Positions 12,346-26,132 of a stretch of DNA of 64,000 bases are shown in pieces (position 1 is the stretch's first letter; the number at the start of each line of letters is the position of its first letter). The position numbers and the translations under genes were made by a program. The notes beneath the pieces were generated by a model. The model was not told the origin of the DNA. It made no database searches and worked only from the letters and a program-made list of their open reading frames with translations. Source of the DNA: Hypomesus transpacificus (lineage: Eukaryota > Chordata > Actinopteri > Osmeriformes > Osmeridae); assembly GCF_021917145.1 (NCBI RefSeq), contig NW_025813757.1:62001-126000 (forward strand), in the 5' to 3' direction.

Positions 12346-14131
12346 TATTTCTTTCATCCATTTCTAGCTTTCCCTCTCTCTTGCCGATCTCAGCAAAGTC
12401 CCACTGTAATTACAGAAGGTCTGCTTGCCGCTGAGTTGCAGATTCTTTTCGATGGAGACTCCCCCCCCCCCCCCCTCTCTCTTTTCATGAGACTCTGGGC
12501 CAGACTGGACCAGAGGCTTGAAGTCAAATGTTAGCTTTGTCAAACACCAAACTAAGTTTTAACATGTGTTTATATGGGTCGCTTTGTGAGAGAATCAGAC
12601 AGTTTCAAACAATTAAATTGCAAGGGAGACATAAAAACCTTGGAACAATGGCTTTCAATATCACACACCTCACAGTGCATAACCTTGACACGCAATCAAA
12701 ATGTATTGATTTTTTTAAACTTTTTTTATTGAGTTTTTCAAGAACATACAATTGCAACATCAGAGCATTTCTAAAAGGTTCGAAAGCATCCATTCCCTTT
12801 TATGAAACTAAGAGTGAAGCTATTATTATCTTGAGACTCAGAAAGGTCACCTTCCCTTTGTGTTCGGCCCTTCCTTCATTCACACACTGCATCCTCGCTG
12901 TAGGTCTCTTTGAGTCCCCTCCTCTCCCCTACCTCCTGGGCCCCCCTCCCCCCCTTCTCCTTGTGTTGTTTTGGTTTTGTGAAATGAGAACCAGATGTTG
13001 CTTATTGTACAGAAGTCATCGAAGGGGAGGGGGGGGGGGGGAGACGGGGGTAGTGGTTAAGGTCAGTGTATCAGCATACACACTGAGGTACGAAGAAGTA
13101 ATGGATGAAAGGACCGAGGATAAAGGAGAGGATGGAAGGGTTTGTCTTTCTCTCTGATGTGACAGCGTTTTGAGCTGAGTTGTTCCTGTAGACCCACAGG
13201 CCAGAGCTGAAGCAGGGTTGTTTCCTGCTGAATGTAACTGGGTCTGGGTTAAGGGGCTAGGCTGTGTTTGGGGTTGAGGGGGTGGGGGGTAGGGCTGGAG
13301 GGGTGTCGAGGGTCTGATTCAGCAGGTCCTCTGGATTGCCACATCCTGGCCAGGGTTTTCCTGTGTGTTCAGAGGCATCAGGGACATTTGTGTTACACTT
13401 AACTACTTTTGCTTTATAAACAAGCTGTATTCCACCATGTTCTTCCTACCATTTGTCTGTTAGCCTCACTTTCTCTGTCTCAATATATTCTATATTTGTT
13501 TATAAAAAAAGGCATAAACAGACGTTTAGTGTGGTGTCTTATGCAATCTGTCTTTTCCCCCCTGTTCTTTTCTCTGTGACAAGAGAGACAGAGAACAAGA
13601 GACAGCAATATGGTATGTGTGTTGTACAATGTGTGTGTTAATTACAGTAATCTCGAGCTACAGTAGAATGTGCAATAACGTAGGTCACCCACACCCCCAC
13701 ACACACTACGGTTCAATTGCAAGCAGCTGTCTTGGCCACTTCCTGCCTGGCGTACTGACTGGCTCTGGACCAGGCCGCCCATACAGACCCAGCCCAAACA
13801 CAAACACAGCAGACAGAGAAAGAAAGGGTGAGCAAGAAAGAAAGAAAGTTTTGAAGAAATATGGAACCAATATGGCTGCCATTTCTCTATCTCTTTGTCC
13901 TCCTCCATCTTTGACCGGCTTCACTCTCGTGCAGATGTACACGGTCAGCTGAGGCAGCTTACTGTATTCACTGGGCTCCATCTGTTTATACCTCTTTTCC
14001 TTCTCTTCGTTTTCTGTCTTCATTCTTTGCTGAAATGGAAACTGGGACTGGGAGTGATTAATAGGGAGACATTGTCATGCTGCCGTTATAAAAGATGCAC
14101 TGAGACCAATCGCAATACCAGGTGACACAGG

Positions 14132-14133
<2 letters not shown>

Positions 14134-14202
<69 letters not shown>
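14134..14202. repeat. (GA)n microsatellite
   Basis: About 33 uninterrupted GA units. Confidence 0.95.
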
Positions 14203-14203
<1 letters not shown>

Positions 14204-14788
14204 AGTGTGGGCCAGGAAAGGAGATGAACAGATGTGGGGATAGAGAGAAAGTAAATGGAAATACTCAAAGGAAATGTATACTGTCTCATACAAGTGAAAA
14301 AAAGAGTTTGCAGAAATGGAAGGGCTGGATATTATTACTCTAGACCTGCCAAACAAACTACAAAACAAATTCAAAGATTGGTGTGTTATATAATTAAGTA
14401 AATGTATACTAATGTATCGCCACTAATAAGAGATGTTAAAGTCAGATTTCAACTCACGCTTTGTTCAGTTTTTACTTGTGGCTCAGTAAGAGGAGGGCAT
14501 GCAAGTAGTTAAAGGATGTCGAGCGAGGATGGGGGGACTGGGAAGAGAGGAAGGAGCAGGGAGAGAGAGAAAACAGACCAGAGATACTTGTGGTGAAGGG
14601 AGGTGGTTTGAGTTAAAGACCTCGTAAAAAGAACAATTTTGCAGTGGGTGAGGATATAAGGGTGAGGGGAGAGTGGGAGGAAGGGTTGTGGTAAGTTTAG
14701 GCTTCTTCTTTTTTGTCAGGAAACTTAATTTTTTTCATTTTTTATATTTAGATTCATTGCAACTTGGACTGGACACTTATCCCTTTTG

Positions 14789-14795
<7 letters not shown>

Positions 14796-14886
<91 letters not shown>
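14796..14886. repeat. Compound (CT)n(CA)n microsatellite
   Basis: A CT tract of roughly 29 units passes directly into a CA tract of about 13 units. Confidence 0.95.
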
Positions 14887-15211
14887 ATACAGTCTCCTTC
14901 TGGTCTTGATGGCAGCTCAGATGTTTCCAGAGTTCCAGATGGAGTTAACAGAACCCAGTTGGAACCCTTCTCTCAGAAGAACGTGATCATTCCGTAATTC
15001 TTTCCACCTCTTTCCTGGACACATGACTGCAGCCATAATCCCAAACAACCAACTCTCCTCCCCTTCAACTCCCTTTTTTTCCACTCTTTCTCTGCATCCT
15101 TCCATTTTACCCAGAGCTCATTGTCAGTCAACAATGAGTTGTTGAAATTACCATAATCATATCATAGAATGCACAAAACCACGTGTTTTTTTCTTTGTCT
15201 TTACATTCCAC

Positions 15212-15355
15212 GGCCGGGTTTCCCAGATTCGTTAAGAAGCTCTTAACGCTAAGAGCTCATTAGGAGCGTTCTAAGAAAGCTCTAGAACGCTCTTAGAATG
15301 CTCCTAAGAAGCTCTTAGCGTTAAGAGCTTCCTATCGAATCTGGGAAACCCGGCC
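15212..15355. mobile_element. 144-bp foldback element (MITE-like hairpin)
   Basis: The outer 20 bases, GGCCGGGTTTCCCAGATTCG, recur as their reverse complement at 15336-15355. The interior repeats the theme AAGAGCTTCTTA/GCTCTTAACG in both orientations, so nearly the whole element can fold into one stem. CAC follows the right end and precedes the left end, a possible 3-bp target duplication. There is no coding capacity. The superfamily cannot be decided from this copy. Confidence 0.75.
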
Positions 15356-16913
15356 CACATCTTGAGTGATTGAGGTGGCCCCTGTGTGTGTTTGTCTGTG
15401 TGTTTCACAATGAAAACACTGATTGGTAACCATAAAACTAAAGTGTATGACACATTTTAGAAAATATGTTTATTCCATTTTATTTAATGAAATACAAGAA
15501 GTGAAAAACAGGCAAAACAATCAAATTCCCTTTTATTGATGTTATTATTATTATAAATATAATTACCATTATCATTGTTATCACTAAACCAATTCCACTT
15601 CATTTTTTACTTGCGTAAGACAAGAAAACATTGAGCACCATCAAAAATCATTCATAAATAGTATTGTTTAATTGTGTTTGATATGCCAAAGAATAGGGGG
15701 AATAGAAACGGCTGTTTATCAAAAAGTACCCCCTCTCTGTGCAGACCAATTTCACCACACAATGACAGAACGCCAACGGCGGCCATTTTGTTAGTTGCCA
15801 AGCGATGCCTCTGCCCAGCAGGGCTCGGTATGGCAATGCGTAATAATATAATTCACAACTACACTTAGGACAACAATAATAACAACAACCATAGTCATAA
15901 TAAAAACAACAACAACATTGATAACGACGATAATAAAATATTACAAAAACAAAACACGATAAGACAACTGTGTTTGGTTGAAAAATGGTACCAGGAAATC
16001 AAACATTTGGACAAGCAGCTCTGCTCTGAACATTTAATTAACTGTCTTGGTCTGACAGTTGGAAGATAATTTCATCCTTCCAACCACTACTCCGACTGCT
16101 CGTTTTAAGACGAGACCTCACACCAAGGGCCTGAGAGATGAAAGACACGTGGTGAGCTGTGTACAGAGAAACTCACTAAGGAGGATAACAGACCTTTTTT
16201 TTTAAGGATATTAGACTATATATCACCGGCGGCCATCTTGATTGTGACCTGTGCCCGTCTGACAGTAACCCTGGAAAACAGGGTGTATGACTGTCTACGC
16301 AACCCCATCACACCCCCAACCGTAATCTGACGGAGCTATACTGGTGTACCACACTTCTGTTAAGGGTTACGGGCTCCATGGAGACGTAGTCGTCTCAGGG
16401 GCAGAAGGGCGAGAACAAGGTGGGGAAAGAGAGCTATGCTTTGGAGGAGGAACAAAAAGGAATCAAAGTTCTAATCAGACAGCAGTTCAGCTGGATTCGT
16501 CAAGTACAGGAGGTGAGTTAGCTGAGGAAGGAGGAGAGAGGAGGGAGGGAAGGAGGGAATGAAAGAGCCATTTTGGTGGATTTATTGTTTTTGTGTGTGT
16601 GTTTGCGTAGAGGGGATCTGTTCCATCAGTCAGAACACAGAGCAGTACATGTAAAAAGCTAACATACTAAATACACATGAGTCTTTCCTGATTCAGTTTC
16701 TTGTCATCCCGTTCTCTCTCTCACTCTCTCCTGGTGGCATCTACAGCCAACCACCACAACTCCAACTTCAAGCACCCTTTCTTTCTCCTTCTCCATTTCT
16801 CCCATCTTTCCTTCATCCCTCCCTCGCTCCCTCCCTCCTTCCTTTTCGCTCTTCATTAAGTGCTCTCTACCTCCCTCTGTGTCCATCTGTCTGTGAGTGC
16901 GTGTGCTGTACGC

Positions 16914-19900
16914 CTACACCTTGTCCAGTAGGGATCTCTGGCAGTACAGGAGGCGTCTCGGTGTGCCGTACTTCCTGAAGAACAACAACGCCCCCAGAGT
17001 GAGGACCACGAACACCAATAGGAGCAGAGGGATCACCACAGCCGCTGCGGCTGCCCCGCCCTCTTCTCCCTCCACTTCGATGATGATCACTTCCCCGTCT
17101 CTGCCCATAGGCTCCTCCCCCTCGCAGCCCATCCATTCGCTGAGGACAGATTTGGGGTAGCCAGACTCCACCTTCACGTATTGGTTGTTGAACTTCCAGT
17201 ATTTGTTGGCTTTGTAGAAGTAGGTGTAGGCTGGGGTGGGGTAGAGGGATTAGGAGGTGGAGGGATGGACAGAAAAGGTTAGAGTCAGTCAAATATGTTG
17301 TAATAATATGTGGGGCATTTGCTAGAGTTATGGTATGTGTCTGGATATGTTAAGGTCACACTCTCTCCTTCACACACACACACACACACACTTACATCCA
17401 TCTTCGCTCATGATGGCAGCCTTGATGTTATCCGGAGCACCCTTCCACACACTGATGGGTTTGGGGTACTCGGCGTCCACGGTGCGAGTTTTCTCGTCGA
17501 AGCGGTAGTACCTGGCGGACCAAACCAAGATGTCATCCAGGGGAAGGCCACTGGAGGCTGGTACATCGGTATCTAGTACATCTATATCTATGTATCTGGT
17601 ACATCAGTATATAGTACATCTGTATATATGTATCTGGTACATCTATATCTATGTATCTGGTACATTTTTATCTAGTATATCAGTATCTAGTACTTCTGTA
17701 TCGAGTACTTATGTATGTGACTTGTAAAGATCACCTACACACACACACACATAAACACACATAAACACACACACAAATACACATACTTTGTTCCTCTGAA
17801 GAAGTAGGTTTGTCCCGTGGGAGTGTAGAAGAGAGCAGCGTCCAGCCTGTCTTTGGGCAGCCCAGTACCAAGCTCCTTCAGACTCTTAGGAGAGTCCTTC
17901 TCCATGGCCGACTCACTAAACACCCAGTACTTATCACCTGGAGAGAGGTCAGATGAATAAAATGGCAAGGCCAGAGAGACAGATTAAGATGTATAATAGA
18001 CCAAAATTCGGTACACGATTCGCCACATACTGGTCCACCAGCTAGTTGTATCGGTCAGAATGTCGTTTTAGACGTACCCTTGAAGAAGACAAATTTCCCA
18101 TCATCCCTCTCGTAGGCAGCGTTGATGTTGGAGGGCAGTCCCTTCCAGAAGTGTCCGATGGGCATGGGGTAACCCTGCAGCACTTTGTTATTACGCACAC
18201 GCCACAGCCACTTATCCTGAGTACACACACACACACACAGTGTCAGGGCATCCACTCTGTAAGTGTGCATGTGAGCTTGTGCATGTGACCTTGTGTTTAC
18301 ATTTAAATGTAGTCATTTAGCAGACCCTCTTATCCAGAGCGACTTACAGTAAGTACAGGGACATTCCCCCCGAGGCAATTAGGGTGAAGGGCCTTGCCCA
18401 AGGACACAACATCATTTGGCTCAGCCGGGAATCGAACTGGCGACCTTCAGATTACTAGCCCAATTCCCCACCGCTCAGCCACCTGACTCCCACCTGCCAC
18501 CTGACTGTTGGTGTTGTGTGTACACCGCTGACACCGTGTCTTTACCTTGAAGACAAACATCTCTCCCCTGAGGATTGCGATGGTATCAAAGTGGCCCTCA
18601 CAGACGTCTGGGCCTTGGGTGGGGGTGTCGGGTTTGGAGGGCCTGGTGGGCCGGGGGGGAGGCGGGGGGGCCCCAGACTTTGTCCCTGGGGGAGAGAGAG
18701 ACACCACATGTTGTTATGGAAACCGTCAATCACATGATCACGTTTTTGGCATCCGTCAGTGCCATCACATTATCTGTGGCTTTAGGAAAACACAAACAAG
18801 ATCTGCGTTGGTGAAACTCAATGAGAGACACACGAGGCGCATTCTGTGGTTCCTGTACTCCCATTGTTGGGGGTCGGTGTTGTCACCACATTCTAGGGAC
18901 GTAGCCACAACATCGCAGTGAGATTGCTAGGGCAGTCAGTGTCACTGCCAGACAGTCTGAGGACGCTGATTGTGTGTTTACAAGGACGATGCTACAGGAT
19001 AGAGAGAGAAAGAGAGAGACCCACCATAGATGGCCTGGATCCCTCTGCGGTCATCGTCCGGGAGCTGGAAGTTCTCCGTTTCCATCCACTGGTAGAAAGG
19101 GGCCATGATGGCCGAGGGGTTGTTAGAATGTTCCAGGCCCAGGGCGTGGCCCAGCTCATGGACCGCCACCAGGAACACATCATTACCTAGAGAGAAGGGG
19201 GTGGGGGGGGGGGGGGGGGGGGGGGGAGAGGAGAGGAGTGAGTGAGAAAGAGAGAGGAAGGTTCCAAGGGTTTACAAGGTGACTTACACTCAGGTCTATA
19301 CACACCCTTTGGGTACATTGTAATACAGACTACAGAATTACAGCTTGCGAAAATCCCAGGAAAAACACCAGAAAAAGTTCAGCTTTCTCTTCTCCTCTTC
19401 ATTTTCATATACACCTCACTCCTCTCCTTTTCTGTCTCACCCCCTCTCTTCTTCTCGCCCCTGCTCCCTCCCCCCTTCTCTTACCCCCCTGGTCGACAGT
19501 GCCGGTGGTCCACGGCTCAGCCAGGTCGAAGTGCGTGTCGCCCCCTATGCCCTGCCCCGGGAAATACGCGTGGGCCAGGAAGCCGCCCTCGCCGTCGAAG
19601 GGGGTGCTGTCGCCGTGGAAACCCTCGGCGAAGGAGAGCATGATGTCTGCGAACTTGTCGACCTTGTCCCTGATGTGGCTGTAGGGGATCTCCCTGAAGG
19701 TCAGAGGGATTTCGCTCTCCCACACCTTGAAGGCCCTGCGGATGGCCTTGAAAGTGGCCTGCTCGCCTACCTTGGGGGAGTAGTTCTGTATGCTGTGCGG
19801 AGGAGGGCAGGGGGGGGAGAGTGGAGGCGGATGTTACAATGTGGTTCGGGTTCCGTGCCATTTTGGCTCACCTGTTTTTGATTCATGCACCTATTGCTAA

Positions 19901-22900
19901 AGACAACTCAGAACTTAAAGTCTATGTTTCGTTTATTTGAGCTAGGTTAGGATAGGCTAATAGGCTAGTTTCTGTAAAGAGAAGTAAAATTAGGTTAAGC
20001 AAGGGTAGGTTAGTTTAAGTAAACATAGGTCAGGTTAGGCTAGGCTAAATTATGTTAGGTGATAATAGGTTAAACTAGGTCAGATTAGGTGAGAATAGGT
20101 TAGGCTAAATTAGGTTAGGTGAGAATAGGTTAGGCTAGGTTAGGTTAGAATAGGTCAGGCTAGGTTAGGTTAGGCGTCGTGGTCTGACCTGAAGGTGACC
20201 TCGTTTTTTTCCCACTTCAGCCCCTGGACGACGTAGCGCTTCCTCCTCAGGTTGCTCTTCAGCTCCGGTCCAAACTTGTCTGGAACGCCGCAGCGTGGCC
20301 GACTCATCGCCCTGGCAACAGCACAAAGGGAGGGGGAATTGTCAAAAACTGACTCTCTAAAACAGATACGTTTCTTGTTACTTCAAGTGAAGTAAAAAAA
20401 AAAAAGATGAACGTTTTTTTTCCTAGGTACAGTACAAGCTTTGCTTTCAGTCTCAATATATTACTAGTCTAGTTAGTGTAGTTGGTACAGGAACTCTGAG
20501 ACTAGCTACTCACTGTAGAGTGTTTGTGTCTATGGACCCGGTGACAGTGAGGCCATAGAAGCGCTGCATGGCAGAGATGGCCGTGATGATAGACTTTGGG
20601 GAGCGGATGGCCTGGGCCCGAACGTCCCCCGGAGGCAGGTAGCCATACTGCTGTAACCAAGCCTGGAGGAGGGGGCGGAGACAGAGGAGGGGGGCGGAGA
20701 CAGAGGAGGGGGGCGGAGACAGAGGAGGGGGGCGGAGACAGAGGAGGGGGGGGCGGAGACAGATGAAGGGGGCGGAGACAGAGGAGGGGGGCGGAGACAG
20801 AGGAGGGGGGGCGGAGACAGAGGAGGGGGGGCGGAGACAGAGGAGGGGGCGGAGACAGGTGACAGGGTTTAGGTACTGAGGGCATAGGTTTAGGTACTGT
20901 TTGGCCCAGATACACAGGGCCAAACACATTCTCACACACAGACACATGCAGACACACAGACACATGCAGACACACATCCAATCTGTGTCTTTCTCCCTGT
21001 TGCCTGTTTCTGTGTGGACTTTGCCACATTAATCAAACATACATAAATAACAGATGGCCAACCCCCAGGCTTAGCTAGTCAATGGTTTACCAAACTGTCC
21101 ACTCTGATAGAGGAGGAATGTAGAAGTAAACAGGACTTGTGTCAACCTGCTGTAAGTGGGTAGGTTTATACTACTTTCTGCTTACTTGTTTGAATGTGTT
21201 TGTGTGGTGCGTAAGAATAAGACAGGGAGAGAGGGAAAGGAAAATTCAAAGAGTATGCGTGTTTGTGTGTGTGTGTGTGTGCGTGTATGGACATGAGGGA
21301 GGCGTGGGAGGAGGAAACTTTGTCTAGGGTATTTGCTTAAATTGATGCTCAGTTGACTTTGAACCAAAGCTGTGTTTTCCCCCGGAACACAAACACCCTC
21401 CCTTACAACAGCAAACCCACAGAGCCCTGCAAGAAAGGGAGACAGAGGGAAAGAGACATAGGGAGAGAGAGAGACATAGATACATAGAGAGAGAGAGAGA
21501 CATAGGGAGAGAGGGAGGGAGAGAGAGAGAGAGACATAGGGACAGCAGAGAGAGACATAGGGAGAGAGGGAGAGAGAGAGAGGGAGAGAGACATAGGGAG
21601 AGAGTCATGAAAGCCGAATCATGAAAATCATTTTCTTATTGCGAGGGTTTTGGCTACGTAGCTTTTTGAATACACCCTCAGAACAGGCCAATCCCTGCGA
21701 GCAGCTGTGCTTAACTTGGGGGCTTAAAAGGAAACTCTGAAAATGTTGTTGTGGGGTCGTAAGTAGAGATGAAAGCAGAGCTCAAAGCCAAATAAAGCAC
21801 GGGATCTAGTTTAAGATGATGTCATTTGAGTTGTGACGACCCACAACTGTGTATTCCATGTGACGAATATTACCCAAAACAGTATCTTCCAAAAAATATA
21901 CTCTTGAGCAATATTTTGGAGTATTTCAGTAATACCCTGCCCCCTCTCTCTCTAGTCTGATGGATAAATACTGCTGGATCAAAAATTGTAGCAGTTGGCT
22001 CCACTCCAGACTGTAATATAACTGTTGTAGACCTGAGCGATTGCTAGGCTAAGCTTGTTTGACAATTTGCTAATTTAGTTGGTTTCCTGGATCACAATTT
22101 TTTTTATCCCCAAATCTACGTATGTGTGTGTGTATGAGTGTGTGTACTCCTCAAGACAGACAGCCAGAGTGTCTCCATTTTTACCACAAATGAAGTCAGT
22201 GTAATTACACAGCATTCCATTATAATCTTCCCATCCCAAACCTCTGTTCTTTCGCCATTGTTCTTTCTCTATTCACCCCTCAATCCCTCCTGTCTAAAGC
22301 CCAGGTATCCATGTATTCATGTATCCAGGTATCCCCCTTCTAGAGACACCCTCCTGCTACGTGTGAGTGGGAATTTGGTTTTCATGCCTCTCATACATTT
22401 AGTATGTAGTAGAAGATCATTTACGGTGTTAGGGCATATTTGGATTAAAAGAGCGAGTGAAAGAGAGGAGTGTAAAAGTGAAATACTAACTGATGTGTAG
22501 CTAGCTCCTGGGTACAGGTATTGCCATATATACAGACGGACACAAGAGAGCAGTGAGGGGAATTGAACGAGGCTCTGTTATGAGAGGTAACCCTCTCTCT
22601 TTTCCTGCTCTTCCTCTCTCTCTCTCTCCCCCCCCCCCCCCCTCCCCCCCCCCCCCCCTCTCACTTTCATTAACACACAGATAGGGTTGACCCTCGTATT
22701 AAACCCCATATGTCTTTGTCTGTCTCTGTTTACTTCTCCTCCTATCTCACTTAACCCCCTTTGTCCCCCACTCCCTCCCTCTCTCACTCCCTTTCACACT
22801 CCTTCACTTCCCACTCCCACTTCACTCCTCCCTCCTTCCATCCCTCTCTCTGGACTTGCTTCTCTGACTGCTCCTAGTGTGTGCAGTGGCTCCACTGTGG

Positions 22901-25900
22901 TGACCAGTCTGGCTCTGTAAAAACACTCTCCGCTACGGCGGACGAAAAGCCCCCCCCCTCGTCCCCCCTCGTCCCCCCTCGTCCCCCCACAACCATCAAG
23001 ACCTCTCCTTTCTCCACCCAGGGGCCTCCCATCATTCCTGCAACCATGCCAGCAATCCCAGCATGCCCCTCACCTCTGGAACTCCCACAACTCCCAGTCA
23101 AAGGTTCTATTTAGTTCAGGTTCTACATGGCGTATATTGTCGTCAGGGCCTTGAGGTAACCTAGCTGCAAATCCATGTGTGTACAGGACTAAGTCCATGT
23201 GGAGGCAGTTTTTTTGTAAACAGAAGCACAGGCCTAGGCAGTGTGGCTAGGATGACGTGCAGTCTGAAGAAATGCATTAAAACAAGAGGCAGACAGTACT
23301 ACTGTTTCATCCTTTATGTACTAGATTTAGGAGAACAAATATCTACAATTAACCGTTTTTACAGTTTTTCTTCTCCTGGAACACATCCCTTTTTTTCTTG
23401 AATCAGGAAGTAGATGAAAAGTTTGAGAGACAGAGAGAGATGACTCGAGTAACACAGCCCTCCAATCACAGGGCACTGCGGTGGCACTGCTGAACATTCT
23501 CATGTGACACTGAGCCGCTCGCATCACAAGAAGGTGTCTCCGTGGCATGGCTATACATAAAGTGTGGAGTCACGACAGCGTGGACCTTGCCAAACAAGCA
23601 ACAGCCCTGACACTGCTTGTAACAACACGTCTGCGTTGACAAAGTGCTTGGTTAGTATCAGGCCTTCATCTTAGGCTCCACTGCTCAACCATGCATGCAG
23701 TCAGTGGTGCATGTGTCTGGCCTACACAGACAACCACACTGCTCCACATGGGAAGGAATCCTGCAATCTCTGCCAAGTGTTTAAGACACTGCAGATAAGT
23801 GGCGTTGAAAGAACCTTCTCAGTCTTTTGTCAAAGATTGGTCTTTTATAGTTGATCTGGTATGCATCAGTCTGACAGCTCAAAGGAGACCTTTTCTGGGT
23901 TTTCACCTTTAAAAAAAGAGTTAGATTGAGAACAGTGAGAGCGTGAAGAAAAGGTTGAAAGAAACGGAAGGAACCGGAAAAAATGGAACACAGCGACAGA
24001 AAGACACGTGAAAAGTGAGAAAAAGCGGGGGGGAAAGACATTAAAATGAGAGCGGTAGAAAGAAGGGAACGCCGGGAGAGGAGTAAACTGAATTTTAAAT
24101 TGAGGGAGACAGACTGACTCAGTCGTTCCCCTCGGTCTGTGCCAACGGAAAAAACGGAGCATTCTGGTCCTGAGCGAGCGACTGGGTTTGAGGTTCTCAG
24201 TGCCTGCCTCGCGTGGCGGCGCGTCTGACCCAGTTCCTTTCAGACCAGCGCCGCGCCGGCCTAGCAGGAGAGAAGCCTGCCTTCAGACACAACCAACGCA
24301 TCTCTTTATAGAGAATAGCTTCATGTGGAGGGTTCACACGGAGCAAAACACAGGGACACGGTTGGAAGCACCAGAAATACTTCCCTCACTACATCAGAAG
24401 TAGCCAGGTAGGCCCTCTTGACACTGCATGTCGAATTCAGTTGCTCTGCACGGCACAGTTGAAAGACTCAATCTTGATGCTTGTCATCAAGGGCTAAAGG
24501 CCACAGGGCAAGGTGTGTTGGATCAGATAAACACACCCAATTCTCCTCAGAAGTCCATCAGTTTCCCATTTAGCAGATAGACAGACGATTATTCATCTGG
24601 ACATTTCCAAAGCACGCACTCGACCTTCACCCAGAGCTCTCCACATGCTTCAAGGGTACAACAACAACCAGAGTGCTCTAGGTATGGTGAACCTGACCCA
24701 TATGGGCTCCTAAACCCTCCATGATCTCTCCCTCTGATCACCCAACACAGGGCTCCAGCTGGACGGTGTTATCCTGCTTCTCAAACATCAAGGTCTTCAA
24801 ACCAAAGATGGTCGGAAGCAAAAACTGTAGTTTTTCTCATTTCCAGGGGTCTCTGAAAACTGTGTACGTTCGGTGTAGGTCTATACTCGTCATACTCAGT
24901 CAGAGTCAGGGAGTCAGATGGCTTAGCGGTGGGGGAGTCGGGCTGGTAATCAGAAGGTTGCCGGATCGATTCCCCGCTGTGCCAAATGATGTTGTGTCCT
25001 TGGGCAAGGCACTTCACCCTACTTGCCTCGGGGGGACTGTCCCTGTACCTACTGTAAGTCGCTCTGGATAAGAGCGTCTGCTAAATGACTAAATGTAAAT
25101 GTAAATGTACTCATACCAGGTCAGTATGTAATGGTGTGTTTGTGCGACAGTAAAAAAGCTCCATACTAAGTCAACAAGAGGAACGACACTGAATCATTTT
25201 CTGGCACACATGCTTTAGTATTTCCCAACATAGCTGCAAAACACTGGTGCTGTATGTAGAAACGTGCTCAAATCCATCAAGCATCTCCTTCAAGTTAACT
25301 ATCCGGTTGCACGGTACAGTGTGACTCTATCAAACATTGCTTTACCTAAAAACCAACCCCCCCCCCCCCTCCATTTCACTGTGTTATAGAACCTCAGTAG
25401 GTGTCTTTGTGGGGGGGGGCAGTCCGACTGACAGTGTCTGGACTGACTCAAACACCGGCTGTTTGTGGTCACTGACTCAGAAGGGTCTGACTGGCTCTCT
25501 GCTTCCTGTCTCCAAAGATCGAGTCTCCATACTGTATACTTTTACTGAGATGAGAAGTGAATTAACCTTTACTGAAAAGGACAAAAAGGGGAAACACATG
25601 ACAACTATTTTGGGGAATATGAAAATGACCTAACAAGGGCCTGATGTCTGGAAATACGTCAATACCAATAATTGACTGTATTGCACCATCCAACAAGGAA
25701 CGAACCCCCCTCTGCAGTCAGACAGTCTCTGACCTGTAGATCAGGCCACTGCATGACTACTGGCCAGGTGTGCTGCTCACAGGTTTGAGTGGAGAGTCGT
25801 GATCTGAAATACGTAGACAATAGTTGTAAAATCACAGAAGAGGCGCCAGCCAGCCATGGACTATATCATTTGGAGGTGGCAAAATAAGCTTGTTCAGGTC

Positions 25901-26064
25901 GGCTCTTTAATGCATTCTCAGTTTCAACACGCGATGCCTCTGGCCCAAACGGAGCCTTCATGTCCAGTATGCTGAAACACAAAACAACTTCCTCCCCAGC
26001 CTGCCTGCCTCCATCTCTCCCTGTCTCTCTCTTTCTCGCTCCCTCCCTCCCTCCCTCCCTCCCT

Positions 26065-26132
<68 letters not shown>

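Larger units (their letters stand above)
11411..16913. other. Intergenic and mmp14 3' UTR region rich in simple repeats
   Basis: No coding exon is supported. The region holds long CT, GA and CA microsatellites (12231-12345, 14134-14202, 14796-14886) and a 144-bp foldback at 15212-15355. The stretch immediately below 16914 is expected to be the mmp14 3' UTR. A 209-residue open frame at 12528-13157 has no recognisable domain and low-complexity composition. Confidence 0.5.

Noticed and set aside
12528-13157. 209-residue open frame between mrpl52 and mmp14
   Set aside because: Composition looks random, it contains poly-Pro and poly-Gly from simple repeats, and no domain or exon partner is evident.
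19345-19881. 178-residue plus-strand open frame
   Set aside because: It is antisense to mmp14 exon 4, whose GC-rich codons leave the opposite strand open.
22687-23114. Pro-rich plus-strand frames in mmp14 intron 1
   Set aside because: They translate C-rich low-complexity sequence and lack splice signals or domains.
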